Assembly (NCBI GenBank): GCA_046155815.1
Contig: JBJXFY010000155.1
Span: 1-18,489, forward strand
DNA length: 18,489 nucleotides
Source: JBJXFY01 sp046155815
Lineage (GTDB): Bacteria; Verrucomicrobiota; Verrucomicrobiia; Limisphaerales; CAIMTB01
Direction: 5' to 3'
Within the stretch, counting starts at the first letter, position 1. Every line of letters begins with the position of its first letter. Made by a program: the position numbers and the translations under genes. Shown here piece by piece: positions 7,640 through 15,779 of this stretch. The notes under the pieces were generated by a model. It ran no database searches. It was not told the origin of the DNA and was given only the letters and a program-made list of their open reading frames with translations.

Positions 7640-10600
7640 GTGAAAGCGAGCGGCACGCAGGCCTCCCCGGCCACGCCGGCGCCGGACACGTCGTTCTTCG
7701 TCACCGGCGGCACAGTCCCGACGGACGCCCCCAGCTACATCGAGCGGGCGGCGGACCGGGAGCTGCTGGAGGCCCTGTTCGAGGGGCGCCTGTGCTACGT
7801 GCTCACGAGCCGCCAGATGGGCAAGAGTTCCCTCATGGCGCGCACCAAGCTCAGGCTTCAGGAGCGCCGCGTGAACGCCCTCACGCTCGACCTCTCGGCC
7901 ATCGGGCAGAACCTCACCGCCCAGCAGTGGTACGCCGGCCTGCTCGCCGGCGTCGGCCGGGAACTCAGGCTCGAGGACGAGCTGGACGCCTTCTGGGACG
8001 AACACCGCGAGTTCGGCCCGTGCCAGCGCTTCTTCGCCGCGCTGACGGAGGCGGCCCTGCCGGCCCTGGCGGAGCGCAGCCCGCATACGCCCACCGGTGC
8101 GCCGCAGCTTGTCGTGTTCGTGGACGAGCTGGACACCGTGCGCTCGCTGCCCTTCAAGAGCGACGAGTTCTTTGCGGCGGTCCGCGAGCTCTACAACCGC
8201 CGCACCGCGGACCCCGCGCTGCGGGGCCTCACCTTCTGCCTGCTGGGCGTGGCCACGCCCAGCGACCTCATCCGCGACCAGCGCATCACGCCCTTCAACG
8301 TCGGCACGCGCATCGAGCTGCACGACTTCACGCGGCGCGAGGCCGCACCCCTCGCCCGAGGGCTGGGCGGGCCGCTCTCCGTCGCGGGCCAGCCCGAGCA
8401 GGTGCTGGAGCGCGTCCTGCATTGGACCGGCGGCCATCCCTACCTCACGCAACGCCTCTGCCGCGCCATTTCCGCCTACCGCGGGCGCATCTCGCGCACG
8501 GAGGTGGACCGACTGTGCGACGGGCTGTTCCTCACCGCCGAGGCGCGCGAGCGCGACGACAACCTCGCCTTCGTGCGCGAACGCATTTTGCGCAACGAGG
8601 GGGGGCGCGTGGCCGCGCTCGTCCTGTACCGCGAGGTCCTGCGCCGTCCCGGCCGGCAGCGGGTGGACGAGCTGGATCCCGCCGTGGCGCAGCTCCGCCT
8701 TGCCGGGATCGTGCGTGCCGACGAGGGCCGGCTGCGGGTGCGCAACCGCATCTACGAGGAGGTCTTCAACGACGCGTGGGTCCGCGCCAACCTGCCCGAC
8801 GCCGAGATCGTCCGGCAGCGGCGGGCCTTCTGGGGCGGCGTGCTCCGCGCCGCCGCGGTGGGGCTGCTGGCGGTGGCGCTCATCACCGCGCTGCTGTTGT
8901 GGGCCCTGGCCGAGAAGCGCCGCAGCCAGGCGGCGCTGCTGAACTCCAACGTGGACAGCGGCGTGCGGCGGATGGAGCAGGGCGACCACCACGCGGCGCT
9001 GCCGTACTTCGTCGAGGCGCTGCGGCTGGAGGGAGAGGCGGCACCGGAACGCCTCGCCCGCACCCGCATCGCGTCCGTGCTGGCTGCCGGTCCGCAGCTC
9101 CGCCATCTGCTCACGCACATCGGCCGGGTGGAGGCGGTGGCGTATTCGGCCGATTCCAGTCGGATCTTCTCCGTCGCCGGGCCAGGCACGAACGCCACCT
9201 ACGAGGCGGCTGTCTGGGACGCTGAAACCGGCCGCCGGGTCGCCGAAGTGACCGGCACGGAGGCGCTCGATCGCATCCACGTGGCGGCGGACGGACGGCA
9301 TTTCGCCACCGTCTCCCTCGTCCACGACCTGGCCCTCTACAGCCTGGGAGGTGCCCATGAGGTGCATCGGGTCTGGGCCACCAACAACGTGCGCGGTGCC
9401 GCCTTTGTGCCCGGCACCGCGGACCTCGTGGTCGGCCGGGGCAGCCGGCTGCTGCGCCGGCCCGCGTCTGGCGGTGAACTGGAGACGCTCGAGGTGTCGG
9501 ACCTGACGGTGCAGGCGCTCGGCTTCGACTCCCATCCCGACCGGCTGCGGCTGGCCGTGGCACTGGGCGGAGACCGGAGTCCGGGCGATGAGTCCACCTC
9601 GACCACGCTGGAAGTGCTCGTGCTCGACCTCAAGACGGGGCAGCGGACGCCGCTGCGCGCCGGGGGGCTGACGAACTGGATCGCCCCGCCCAGCCAGCAG
9701 GTGCTGCTGAGCAGCTTCAGCTTCAGCCGCAACGGCGGCTGGCTTGCCGCCTGCGGTGACGGCATGGATGCCGCCGCGGTCTGGGATCTGGCGGGCACCA
9801 ACCCGGCGCCGATCGCGTTGCCACACAAGAACTGGGTCCGCAGCGCGATCTTCCTGCCGGACGGCACGAACCTGCTCGCGGCCTGCGGCGACGGCGGCCT
9901 GTACCAGTGGAACGTGGCCCTCCGGAAGTTCATGCCCCTGCCCGTGCGGCACCGGCACGACCTGTACCGGGCGGTGCTCAATCCCGCCGGCACGCTCGCC
10001 GCCACCGTCAGCGCCGACGGCACCGCGTTCGTGTGGGATCTCACCGGCGCCGACCGCGCCTTCGGGCCGATGTACCACGGCCATTTCGTGCGGGACGCCC
10101 AGTTCAGCCCGGATGGCCGGCAGCTCGCCACGGCCAGCCTCGACCACACGGTGCGGGTGTGGACGCCACCAGTCCATGAGCCGGTCTGGTCGGATCCGGG
10201 GTGGAACGCCGGCGGGACCGGGCAGATTCGCCAGGTTCAGGCGCCGCCCCAGGCCGGCCGCGTCATCACCGTGTTTACGAATCGACTGGACCGGACCGAA
10301 ACCGTTCAGGTCTGGGCCCTGACGAACTCCCCGCCCCCGCCCCGCCTCCTGCACACGGATGCGGCCGCGGTCACCGCGCTGGCCGTGGACGGGCCAGGCG
10401 CGACCGTGGCCGCCGCCGTCGGCCACCGCGTGATGTGCTGGAATGCCGACACCGGCGTGCTGCTCGCCCAATGGCAGGAAACCGGCCTGGTGGGTGAATC
10501 CACCCGCCCCACCACAGGTGAGGCCAAGAGGGTGAGCGTGACCAACCGGGTGAGCGCGCTCGGCTTCGCCCCGTCCGGGGACCGGCTGGCCGTTGGCTTC

Positions 10601-11524
10601 GCCGACGGGGGTGCGGCCCTGCGCGACCTCCGTGCCGGCGCCGGCGTCGTCTGGTTGGACGCGAACAAGTACGAAGCGGACAGGGTCTCCTGCCTCGCCT
10701 TCAGCCCGGACGGCCGCTGGGTGGCCTTCGGGCATCAGCACGGGGGCGTCGAGATCCGCGAGGCGGCGTCCGGCAAGATCATCGCCACGCCCCTGCTGCG
10801 GGCTTCCGGCCACGAGGTCAGCGCGCTGGCCTTCAATCCGCGGCCGGGGAGCCGGCAACTGACCGTGGGCCTGAGGAATGACCGCTACGAGTCGCTCCTC
10901 GCCCAGGTGTTCGACTTCTCCGAAAGCGGCGGCCTGACCGCCCAGCCGCGCAGGCTTGGCCACTGGGACGGGGTGAACGCCCTGGCGTACCGCGACGATG
11001 GCGCGCGGCTGGCCACGGCCTCCGAGGACGGCAGGGTGGTGGTCTGGCACCCGGACACCGGCCGGCGCCTGAGCGCGCCCATCATCCTCGGCCGGTATCA
11101 TGCCTCGCGGGTGGCGTTCAGCCCGGGGGCGGGCGACCTGCTGTTCGCGATCTGGACGTACGGGGGCGCGCGCGTCACGCTCGCCGCTTCCAGCCAGCCC
11201 CTCCTGCCGGCATTCAGCGAGGCTGGCCAAATCGTGGGCGGAGGCTTTCTGCCGGGCGCACAGGCGCTATGGCTGGTGGACCAGGAGCGGGGTCCGGGGG
11301 TCTTCGCGCTGCCGATGGAGCGACGCCGAATCGCTGAGCTGCGCGCCCTCGCCGTACTGTTGCATCCCGGCAACGACATGGATCTGGAGGACGACGGGGA
11401 ACTCGGGGACCAGCGCGGCAGGATCAACCGCGGCGGCGCCACGGCCGAGGTCTGGGAGACTCTGCGCCGGCGGGCCGCGCTGCCCGCTCCGGCGCCGGAG
11501 GTCAGAGCGCGCGTGTGGCGCTGA
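7640..11524 (+). CDS. AAA_35-like NTPase with transmembrane segment and C-terminal WD40 propellers
   Basis: A 1294-residue protein. Residues about 30-380 are the same NTPase module as its neighbours: 'SYIERAADRELLEAL', P-loop 'LTSRQMGKSSL' with G61-K62-S63, Walker B 'VVFVDELDTV' with D162/E163, and 'ITPFNVGTRIELHDFT'. The usual first Gly of the P-loop is Thr. Residues about 397-425 form one transmembrane helix ('RAAAVGLLAVALITALLLWALA'), followed by a TPR-like stretch ('GVRRMEQGDHHAALPYFVEALRLEGE'). From about 490 to 1180 run many WD40 repeats, e.g. 'AQFSPDGRQLATASLDHTVRVW' split over canonical strands and 'ATASEDGRVVVWHPDTG', enough for about two propellers. The end 'IAELRALAVLLHPG' with a terminal 'W..LRRR' helix resembles the C-termini of Verrucomicrobial WD40 kinases. 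Family knowledge: AAA_35-WD40 fusions occur in cyanobacteria and Verrucomicrobia. A membrane-anchored sensor or scaffold is inferred. Start is GTG, with 'aagga' overlapping the previous stop region, 6 nt upstream. Confidence 0.88.
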   Translation: MKASGTQASPATPAPDTSFFVTGGTVPTDAPSYIERAADRELLEALFEGRLCYVLTSRQMGKSSLMARTKLRLQERRVNALTLDLSAIGQNLTAQQWYAGLLAGVGRELRLEDELDAFWDEHREFGPCQRFFAALTEAALPALAERSPHTPTGAPQLVVFVDELDTVRSLPFKSDEFFAAVRELYNRRTADPALRGLTFCLLGVATPSDLIRDQRITPFNVGTRIELHDFTRREAAPLARGLGGPLSVAGQPEQVLERVLHWTGGHPYLTQRLCRAISAYRGRISRTEVDRLCDGLFLTAEARERDDNLAFVRERILRNEGGRVAALVLYREVLRRPGRQRVDELDPAVAQLRLAGIVRADEGRLRVRNRIYEEVFNDAWVRANLPDAEIVRQRRAFWGGVLRAAAVGLLAVALITALLLWALAEKRRSQAALLNSNVDSGVRRMEQGDHHAALPYFVEALRLEGEAAPERLARTRIASVLAAGPQLRHLLTHIGRVEAVAYSADSSRIFSVAGPGTNATYEAAVWDAETGRRVAEVTGTEALDRIHVAADGRHFATVSLVHDLALYSLGGAHEVHRVWATNNVRGAAFVPGTADLVVGRGSRLLRRPASGGELETLEVSDLTVQALGFDSHPDRLRLAVALGGDRSPGDESTSTTLEVLVLDLKTGQRTPLRAGGLTNWIAPPSQQVLLSSFSFSRNGGWLAACGDGMDAAAVWDLAGTNPAPIALPHKNWVRSAIFLPDGTNLLAACGDGGLYQWNVALRKFMPLPVRHRHDLYRAVLNPAGTLAATVSADGTAFVWDLTGADRAFGPMYHGHFVRDAQFSPDGRQLATASLDHTVRVWTPPVHEPVWSDPGWNAGGTGQIRQVQAPPQAGRVITVFTNRLDRTETVQVWALTNSPPPPRLLHTDAAAVTALAVDGPGATVAAAVGHRVMCWNADTGVLLAQWQETGLVGESTRPTTGEAKRVSVTNRVSALGFAPSGDRLAVGFADGGAALRDLRAGAGVVWLDANKYEADRVSCLAFSPDGRWVAFGHQHGGVEIREAASGKIIATPLLRASGHEVSALAFNPRPGSRQLTVGLRNDRYESLLAQVFDFSESGGLTAQPRRLGHWDGVNALAYRDDGARLATASEDGRVVVWHPDTGRRLSAPIILGRYHASRVAFSPGAGDLLFAIWTYGGARVTLAASSQPLLPAFSEAGQIVGGGFLPGAQALWLVDQERGPGVFALPMERRRIAELRALAVLLHPGNDMDLEDDGELGDQRGRINRGGATAEVWETLRRRAALPAPAPEVRARVWR

Positions 11525-11661
11525 GACGCCGCGTGGCATGCCGGGCCGGCTGCGACACCGCGAGGCGCCGGGCAACGCCCGGCCTTGCTGCGCCGGGTCG
11601 AGATTCAGCCGAGCAAGGCTCGGTTCCCCAAGATTGGGCCATGGTCAGGCTGCACGGCGTA

Positions 11662-11690
11662 TTGACAAACCGGCGGCCATTTGGGATCAA
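11662..11690 (+). promoter_or_regulatory. Possible promoter (perfect -35, poor -10)
   Basis: TTGACA at 11662-11667 matches the sigma-70 -35 consensus exactly. At a 17-nt spacing the -10 position reads gatcaa (11685-11690), which matches only about half of the consensus. It sits 20 nt before the start codon of the small basic protein gene, so any leader would be very short. Weak evidence. Confidence 0.25.
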
Positions 11691-11697
11691 GCCTGTG

Positions 11698-11703
11698 AAG
11701 GAG
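11698..11703 (+). promoter_or_regulatory. Ribosome binding site for the 78-aa protein
   Basis: AAGGAG, 6 nt before the ATG at 11710. It selects this start; the open frame extends upstream to 11515 but that part runs through the hairpins and is not protein-like. Confidence 0.6.
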
Positions 11704-11709
11704 TCATCC

Positions 11710-11946
11710 ATGCCCAAATCAAAGACACCGCTTGCCGCCAAGTCCAAGCCCGGAGCCTTCGTCACCAACACCGTGCTGAAGAGCAAGCCCGGTTCGCTGC
11801 AGGCCGGCCCAATGGCCGCCCTGAGCGCCCTGAAGGCGGTGGCCAAGGAACTCGGCCGATACAAGGACGTGCCGGCCGACACGGTCCTCCAGCCGCTGAA
11901 GAACGCCATCAGGGATCTCGGCAAGCACCTGTCTTCGCCGAAGTAG
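11710..11946 (+). CDS. Small basic Lys/Ser/Thr-rich protein, possible glycosylation substrate
   Basis: A 78-residue protein not recognised as a known family. It has 12 Lys and 2 Arg against 4 Asp/Glu, 11 Ser/Thr and no Cys. The N-terminal third is Lys/Ser/Pro-rich with 'KSKPG' occurring twice (residues 11-15 and 24-28); the rest is predicted as amphipathic helices ('MAALSALKAVAKELGRY', 'TVLQPLKNAIRDLGKHL'). No signal peptide or membrane helix. The strong AAGGAG and compact position 43 nt before the glycosyltransferase gene argue that it is real and co-expressed with it. Possible roles: a peptide substrate or carrier modified by the neighbouring glycosyltransferase, or a histone-H1-like DNA-binding protein, given the charge and 'KSK' repeats. 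Both are inference. Confidence 0.65.
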   Translation: MPKSKTPLAAKSKPGAFVTNTVLKSKPGSLQAGPMAALSALKAVAKELGRYKDVPADTVLQPLKNAIRDLGKHLSSPK

Positions 11947-11989
11947 CCGCATTCGGCCGGCCCCCGCCCAAACCCGCTTCCCCGCGCGC

Positions 11990-13777
11990 TTGCGCATCCG
12001 GCGGCTCATCCTGCGCTGCGGCCTCCCGCTCGGCGATCTTGTGCTGCTGTCGGCGGCGCTGCGCGACCTGCACTTCACGCATCCGGGCCGCTTTCTCACG
12101 GACGTCCGCACTACCTGCCCGGACCTGTGGCGGCACAACCCGCTGGTCATGCCCCTGCGCGGGGACGAGGGCGGCGTGGAGACGGTGGACTGCGACGAGT
12201 TCGAACTCGTCAACTCCAGCACGGTCCTGCCGCAGCACGCGCTGAACGCCTTTCCGGACTTCCTCTCCCGCCGGCTGGGCGTGCGCTTTCGGCCGGTGCT
12301 GTTCCACGGGGACGTGTACCTCTCCGTCGCCGAGCGCCGCGCCCCCTCCCGCGTCGAGCGCCTCGTCGGCCGGCCGCTGCCCTTCTGGCTGCTCGCCGCG
12401 GGCGGCAAGCGCGACTTCACCGCCAAATGGTGGCACACGCCCGGCTGGCAGGCCGTGGTCGAGATGCTGCGCGGACGCGTGATCTTCGTGCAGGTCGGCG
12501 CGCCGGGCGACCATCACCCGCGCCTCGACGGTGTGCTCGACCTGCGCGGCCGGACGACGCTGCGCGAGCTGATCCTGCTGATGCACCACGCCCAGGGCGT
12601 CCTGTGCCCGGTCACCTCGCTGATGCACCTCGCCGCCGCGGTCGAGCCCCGCCCCGGCCGGCCGCGCCTGCGACCCTGCGTGGTGGTCGCGGGCGGGCGC
12701 GAGCCGGCCCACTGGGAGGCCTACCCCGGGCACCGCTTCCTCGACAACGTGGGCTCCCTGCCGTGCTGCGCGGACGCCGCCTGCTGGAAGTCCCGCACCC
12801 TCCCGCTGGGCGACGGCGACGAGCACGACGCCCCTGCCTGGCGGTGTGAGGACGCGCGCAACGCCGTGCCGCGCTGCATGGAATTGATCCGGCCGGAGAC
12901 GGTCGTGGCCGCGGTGGAAAGCTATCTCGCCGACGGCGCGCAGCGCTGCCTCCGGCCCGACGAGGCGGCGGCGGCCGCGCCGTGGCTCACGCGCCCGCGC
13001 CGCGGCCGGCCCCGTCCGCGGCCGGTCCCGGAGGCACCAGCGGAGATCACCTTCTGCGTGCTGACCTGCGGGGATCACCTGCGGCTCATCCGACGGTGCC
13101 TGCGCTCGCTCTGGCGTCACGCTCCGCGGGCGGCATACCGCCTCGTCGTGGGCGCCAACGGCGTCTCCACCCGTGTGCTCTCGTGGCTCGAGCGGATGCG
13201 GCTGGCCGGCCGTATTGACCGGCTGCTCGTCAGCCCGATGGACGTGAGCAAGTGCCCGATGATGGCTCGGATGCTCGGGGAAGTGCAGACCCGCTACGTC
13301 TGGTGGCTGGACGACGACTCGTCCTTCAAGATGCCGGGCACGCTGGAACTCTGGCACATCGTCGCCCGCAACTCGGGGCCGCGCACGGCGGTCTGGGGCA
13401 TGAAGGTGCTGCCTGATGCCCGGATCTTCGAGGGGCCGGGCGCGGGCTGGCCGGCGTGGGTGCGCGCCGCGCGCTGGTACCGGGGCCGGCCGCTGTCGCG
13501 GCGGCGGCAGGGCGGGTGCCTGCCCGGCTGGTGGTTCCCCCACGGCGGGAGCTGGCTCGCGCGCCTGGACGCGCTGCGCGCCATCGGCTGGCCCGACCCC
13601 CGCCTGCGGATCATGCTTGAGGACGTGATCATGGGCGAGGCGCTGCGGCAGCAGGGCTGGCGCATGATGGACCTCGGCGGCCTGGGCGGCGTCGCCAACC
13701 ACGAGCCCAGCCGCGGCGAGGACCGCTGGGAGTCGCAGCGCCTCGAGCTGGCGGCGGAGCTGCCGCCGGACTTTTAG
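11990..13777 (+). CDS. Bidomain glycosyltransferase: GT9 (heptosyltransferase)-like + GT2
   Basis: A 595-residue protein. Residues 1 to about 330 resemble GT9 heptosyltransferases: 'LILRCGLPLGDLVLLSAALRDL' (N-terminal nucleotide-sugar enzyme fold, 'G.LGD'), 'FVQVGAPGDHHPRLDGVLDLRG', 'LILLMHHAQGVLCPVTSLMHLAAAVE' (the GT9 'D..xMHLA' region, with the Asp absent). A cysteine cluster follows: C259, C260, C265, C286, C296. Residues about 353-595 are a GT2-like GT-A domain: 'ITFCVLTCGDHLRLIRRCLRSL', 'YVWWLDDDSSF' with D441-D443 as the metal/nucleotide-binding DXD, then 'GGSWLARLDALRAIGWPDP' and 'LEDVIMGEALRQQGW' (the ED acceptor/catalytic region). Cytosolic, no membrane helix. It probably adds two kinds of sugar to one acceptor; the acceptor is unknown but the small protein just upstream is a candidate. 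Start is a TTG, the only standard start between the previous stop and the conserved 'LILRCG'; no clear Shine-Dalgarno. The stop is 64 nt before the kinase gene. Confidence 0.85.
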   Translation: MRIRRLILRCGLPLGDLVLLSAALRDLHFTHPGRFLTDVRTTCPDLWRHNPLVMPLRGDEGGVETVDCDEFELVNSSTVLPQHALNAFPDFLSRRLGVRFRPVLFHGDVYLSVAERRAPSRVERLVGRPLPFWLLAAGGKRDFTAKWWHTPGWQAVVEMLRGRVIFVQVGAPGDHHPRLDGVLDLRGRTTLRELILLMHHAQGVLCPVTSLMHLAAAVEPRPGRPRLRPCVVVAGGREPAHWEAYPGHRFLDNVGSLPCCADAACWKSRTLPLGDGDEHDAPAWRCEDARNAVPRCMELIRPETVVAAVESYLADGAQRCLRPDEAAAAAPWLTRPRRGRPRPRPVPEAPAEITFCVLTCGDHLRLIRRCLRSLWRHAPRAAYRLVVGANGVSTRVLSWLERMRLAGRIDRLLVSPMDVSKCPMMARMLGEVQTRYVWWLDDDSSFKMPGTLELWHIVARNSGPRTAVWGMKVLPDARIFEGPGAGWPAWVRAARWYRGRPLSRRRQGGCLPGWWFPHGGSWLARLDALRAIGWPDPRLRIMLEDVIMGEALRQQGWRMMDLGGLGGVANHEPSRGEDRWESQRLELAAELPPDF

Positions 13778-13829
13778 GTTTGTCGCGGCCGCGGCGGCCG
13801 GGTTGGATCGCCTCGGGGCGGATGCGGTC

Positions 13830-13836
13830 GGAGGAG
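13830..13836 (+). promoter_or_regulatory. Ribosome binding site for kinase-AAA 1
   Basis: GGAGGAG, 5 nt before the ATG at 13842. It chooses this start over an in-frame TTG at 13803. The resulting N-terminal length before the conserved kinase start (about 17 residues) also matches that of the paralogue starting at 16097. Confidence 0.65.
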
Positions 13837-13841
13837 CAGCC

Positions 13842-15779
13842 ATGAATCTTAATCCCAAGCGGCCGCCGGTCGGCGGGGCGGAGCCGGGCGTCCGCGTCCC
13901 GAACTATGAGCTGATCCGCTGCCTCGCCGTCGGCGCCTTCGGCCGCGTCTGGCTTGCCCGCAACGTTTGCGGCTCCTTTCACGCGGTGAAGATCGTCGAG
14001 CGCGACCGCCTGCAGACGGACCGCCAATACGAGCGTGAGTTCGAGGGCGTGAGGCTCTTCGACCGCGTGACGCTCCGGCATCCCGCCCTTGTGCAGGTGC
14101 TCCATGTCGGCCGCGACGACCGGCAGCGCCTCTTCTACTACGTCATGGAGCTGGCCGACGACCCGGCGACCGGCCACGAGGTCCGGCCCATCAGCTACCG
14201 CCCGCACACGCTCCGCTCGGAGCTCGACGCGTGCCGGCGGCTGCCGGTGGCGGACTGTGCGCGCCTTGCGCTGCCGCTGCTCTCCGCGCTGGACCACCTG
14301 CACCAGGCCGGCCTCGTCCACCGCGACATCAAGCCCGCGAACTTCATCGTGGTGCGCGGCCGGCCCAAGGTCGCGGACATCGGGCTGGTGGCGGAGATCG
14401 GCGAGCACCAGACCATCATTGGGACGGTGGGTTACCTGGCCCCGGAGGGTCCCGGCCGGCCGTCGGCGGACATCTTCAGCTTCGGACGGATGCTCTTCGA
14501 GATGTTCACCGGCGTGGAGGTGATGCGCTGCGGCGACGTGCTGCCGGACGCGGCCCCCCGCTTCCCGGACGAGCGCGACCAGCGCTTCCTCGGGGTGATC
14601 CTGAAGGCCTGCCAGGCCCGGCCGGAGCGGCGCTGGCCGGGGGCGGCGGAGTTCTACGACGCGGTCGCGCCGTTCCTGCCGCCGGAGGAGGACTCCGCCG
14701 CGTTCAGCGGGGAATTCGACCCCCTTCAGCAGGCGCGCGCCCGGGCTCGGCCGGCGCCGCCCGCGGCGGTGCTCGAGCCATCCGGCGGCGCCGTCCCGCT
14801 CAAGTCCCGCTTCTACATCGAGCGCGCCGGCGACCACGTGCTGGAGGTCGCGCTGGCCCGCGGCGACGGCCTGGTGCGCGTGCGCGGGGCGCGCCAGTCG
14901 GGCAAGACCTCGCTTCTCGCGCGCGGCCTCCGGCAGGCGCGGCAGGCGGGCCGGCGGGCCGTCTTGTCCGACCTGCAGAAGGCCAACACTGCGAGCCTTG
15001 CGTCGGCCGAGGCGCTGCTGCTCTTCCTCGGCGAGTCGCTGGCCGAGCAGCTGGCGCTGGAGGTGCTTCCCGAGGACCACTGGGACGGCCGGCGCAGCGC
15101 CTCCTCGAACTTCGGGCGCTACCTGGAGCAGGTGGTGCTGCCGGTCGGCGCGCCGCTGCTTTGGGAGATTGACGAGGTGGACCGTGTCTTCGGCCGTCCG
15201 TTCTCCGTCGAGGTCTTCCGCCTGTTCCGCGCGTGGTACAACCAGCGCCCGTTCGGGGATCCCTGCTGGCAGACCCTGACGCTCGTCCTTTCCTACGCCA
15301 CGGAGTCGCGGCTGTTCATCCCGGACGAAGATCCGGAGTCGCCCTTCAACGTGGGCGAGTCGGTGCTGCTGGCGGACTTCACGCCGGCCGAGCAGCGGGA
15401 GCTGAACCGCCGCTACGGCAGCCCGCTGAAGTCCGACGAGGAAATGGAGCGGCTGCATGCGCTGCTCGGCGGGCAGCCCTTCCTCACCCGCTGCGTGCTC
15501 AACGAGCTGGTGGCCGGCGGTACGGAGTTCGGCGTGGTCGAGGCCGCGGCGGAGCGCGGGGAGGGGCTCTTTGCCGAGCACCTGAGTCGCATCGGGCGCA
15601 TCGTGGAGCGGCATGCGGAGCTGATGGTGCCGCTGCGTGCCGCGCTCGAGGGGCGCGCCTGCCAAGATGGGCGGGCTTTCCGCCGGCTGGAGGCGGTGGG
15701 CGTCGTGGCGGGCACGCCGGAGTCGCCCCGGATGCGCTGCGGGCTGTACACGCGGCATTTTCAGCCGCGCCTCCGGTGA
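13842..15779 (+). CDS. Serine/threonine kinase fused to AAA_35-like NTPase (copy 1)
   Basis: A 645-residue protein. Kinase, about 20-285: glycine loop 'AVGAFGRVWLAR' (first Gly replaced by Ala), K50 in 'HAVKIVE', catalytic 'VHRDIKPANFIVV' with H160-R161-D162, D179-I-G ('ADIGLV', the DFG position), 'GYLAPEG', 'DIFSFGRMLFEMFTG'. All catalytic residues are present, so it should be active. After a linker of about 30 residues, the NTPase spans about 310-645: 'VPLKSRFYIERAGDHVLE', Walker A G349-ARQSGK-T356, Walker B 'WEIDEVDRVF' with D444/E445, 'ESPFNVGESVLLADFT', 'LLGGQPFLTRCVLNELV', and 'RMRCGLYTRHFQPRLR' at the end. Cytosolic; no transmembrane segment, unlike many Planctomycete/Verrucomicrobial Hanks-type kinases. 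Likely role (inference): the NTPase senses or oligomerises and switches the kinase on. Paralogue of the gene at 16097. Confidence 0.9.
   Translation: MNLNPKRPPVGGAEPGVRVPNYELIRCLAVGAFGRVWLARNVCGSFHAVKIVERDRLQTDRQYEREFEGVRLFDRVTLRHPALVQVLHVGRDDRQRLFYYVMELADDPATGHEVRPISYRPHTLRSELDACRRLPVADCARLALPLLSALDHLHQAGLVHRDIKPANFIVVRGRPKVADIGLVAEIGEHQTIIGTVGYLAPEGPGRPSADIFSFGRMLFEMFTGVEVMRCGDVLPDAAPRFPDERDQRFLGVILKACQARPERRWPGAAEFYDAVAPFLPPEEDSAAFSGEFDPLQQARARARPAPPAAVLEPSGGAVPLKSRFYIERAGDHVLEVALARGDGLVRVRGARQSGKTSLLARGLRQARQAGRRAVLSDLQKANTASLASAEALLLFLGESLAEQLALEVLPEDHWDGRRSASSNFGRYLEQVVLPVGAPLLWEIDEVDRVFGRPFSVEVFRLFRAWYNQRPFGDPCWQTLTLVLSYATESRLFIPDEDPESPFNVGESVLLADFTPAEQRELNRRYGSPLKSDEEMERLHALLGGQPFLTRCVLNELVAGGTEFGVVEAAAERGEGLFAEHLSRIGRIVERHAELMVPLRAALEGRACQDGRAFRRLEAVGVVAGTPESPRMRCGLYTRHFQPRLR

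Larger units (their letters stand above)
11525..11709 (+). other. Intergenic region with two hairpins and a possible promoter
   Basis: Stem 1: gccgggc (11567-11573) and gcccggc (11577-11583), loop aac. Stem 2: ccgagc (11609-11614) and gctcgg (11618-11623), loop aag, extendable by a G-T and an A-T pair into 'agccgagcaaggctcggtt'. They follow the WD40 gene's stop and could terminate its transcript, though neither has a real U-tract. This is the largest gap between the WD40 gene and the downstream block and splits the array into two likely transcription units. Confidence 0.45.

Noticed and set aside
6281..11230. Very long minus-strand open frame (1649 codons)
   Set aside because: It is antisense to TIR-AAA and AAA-WD40, whose motifs are unmistakable; the antisense translation is His/Arg/Gly/Gln-rich with no recognisable domain.
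11515..11709. N-terminal extension of the small basic protein
   Set aside because: It would overlap the WD40 stop and both hairpins; the AAGGAG before 11710 marks the better start.
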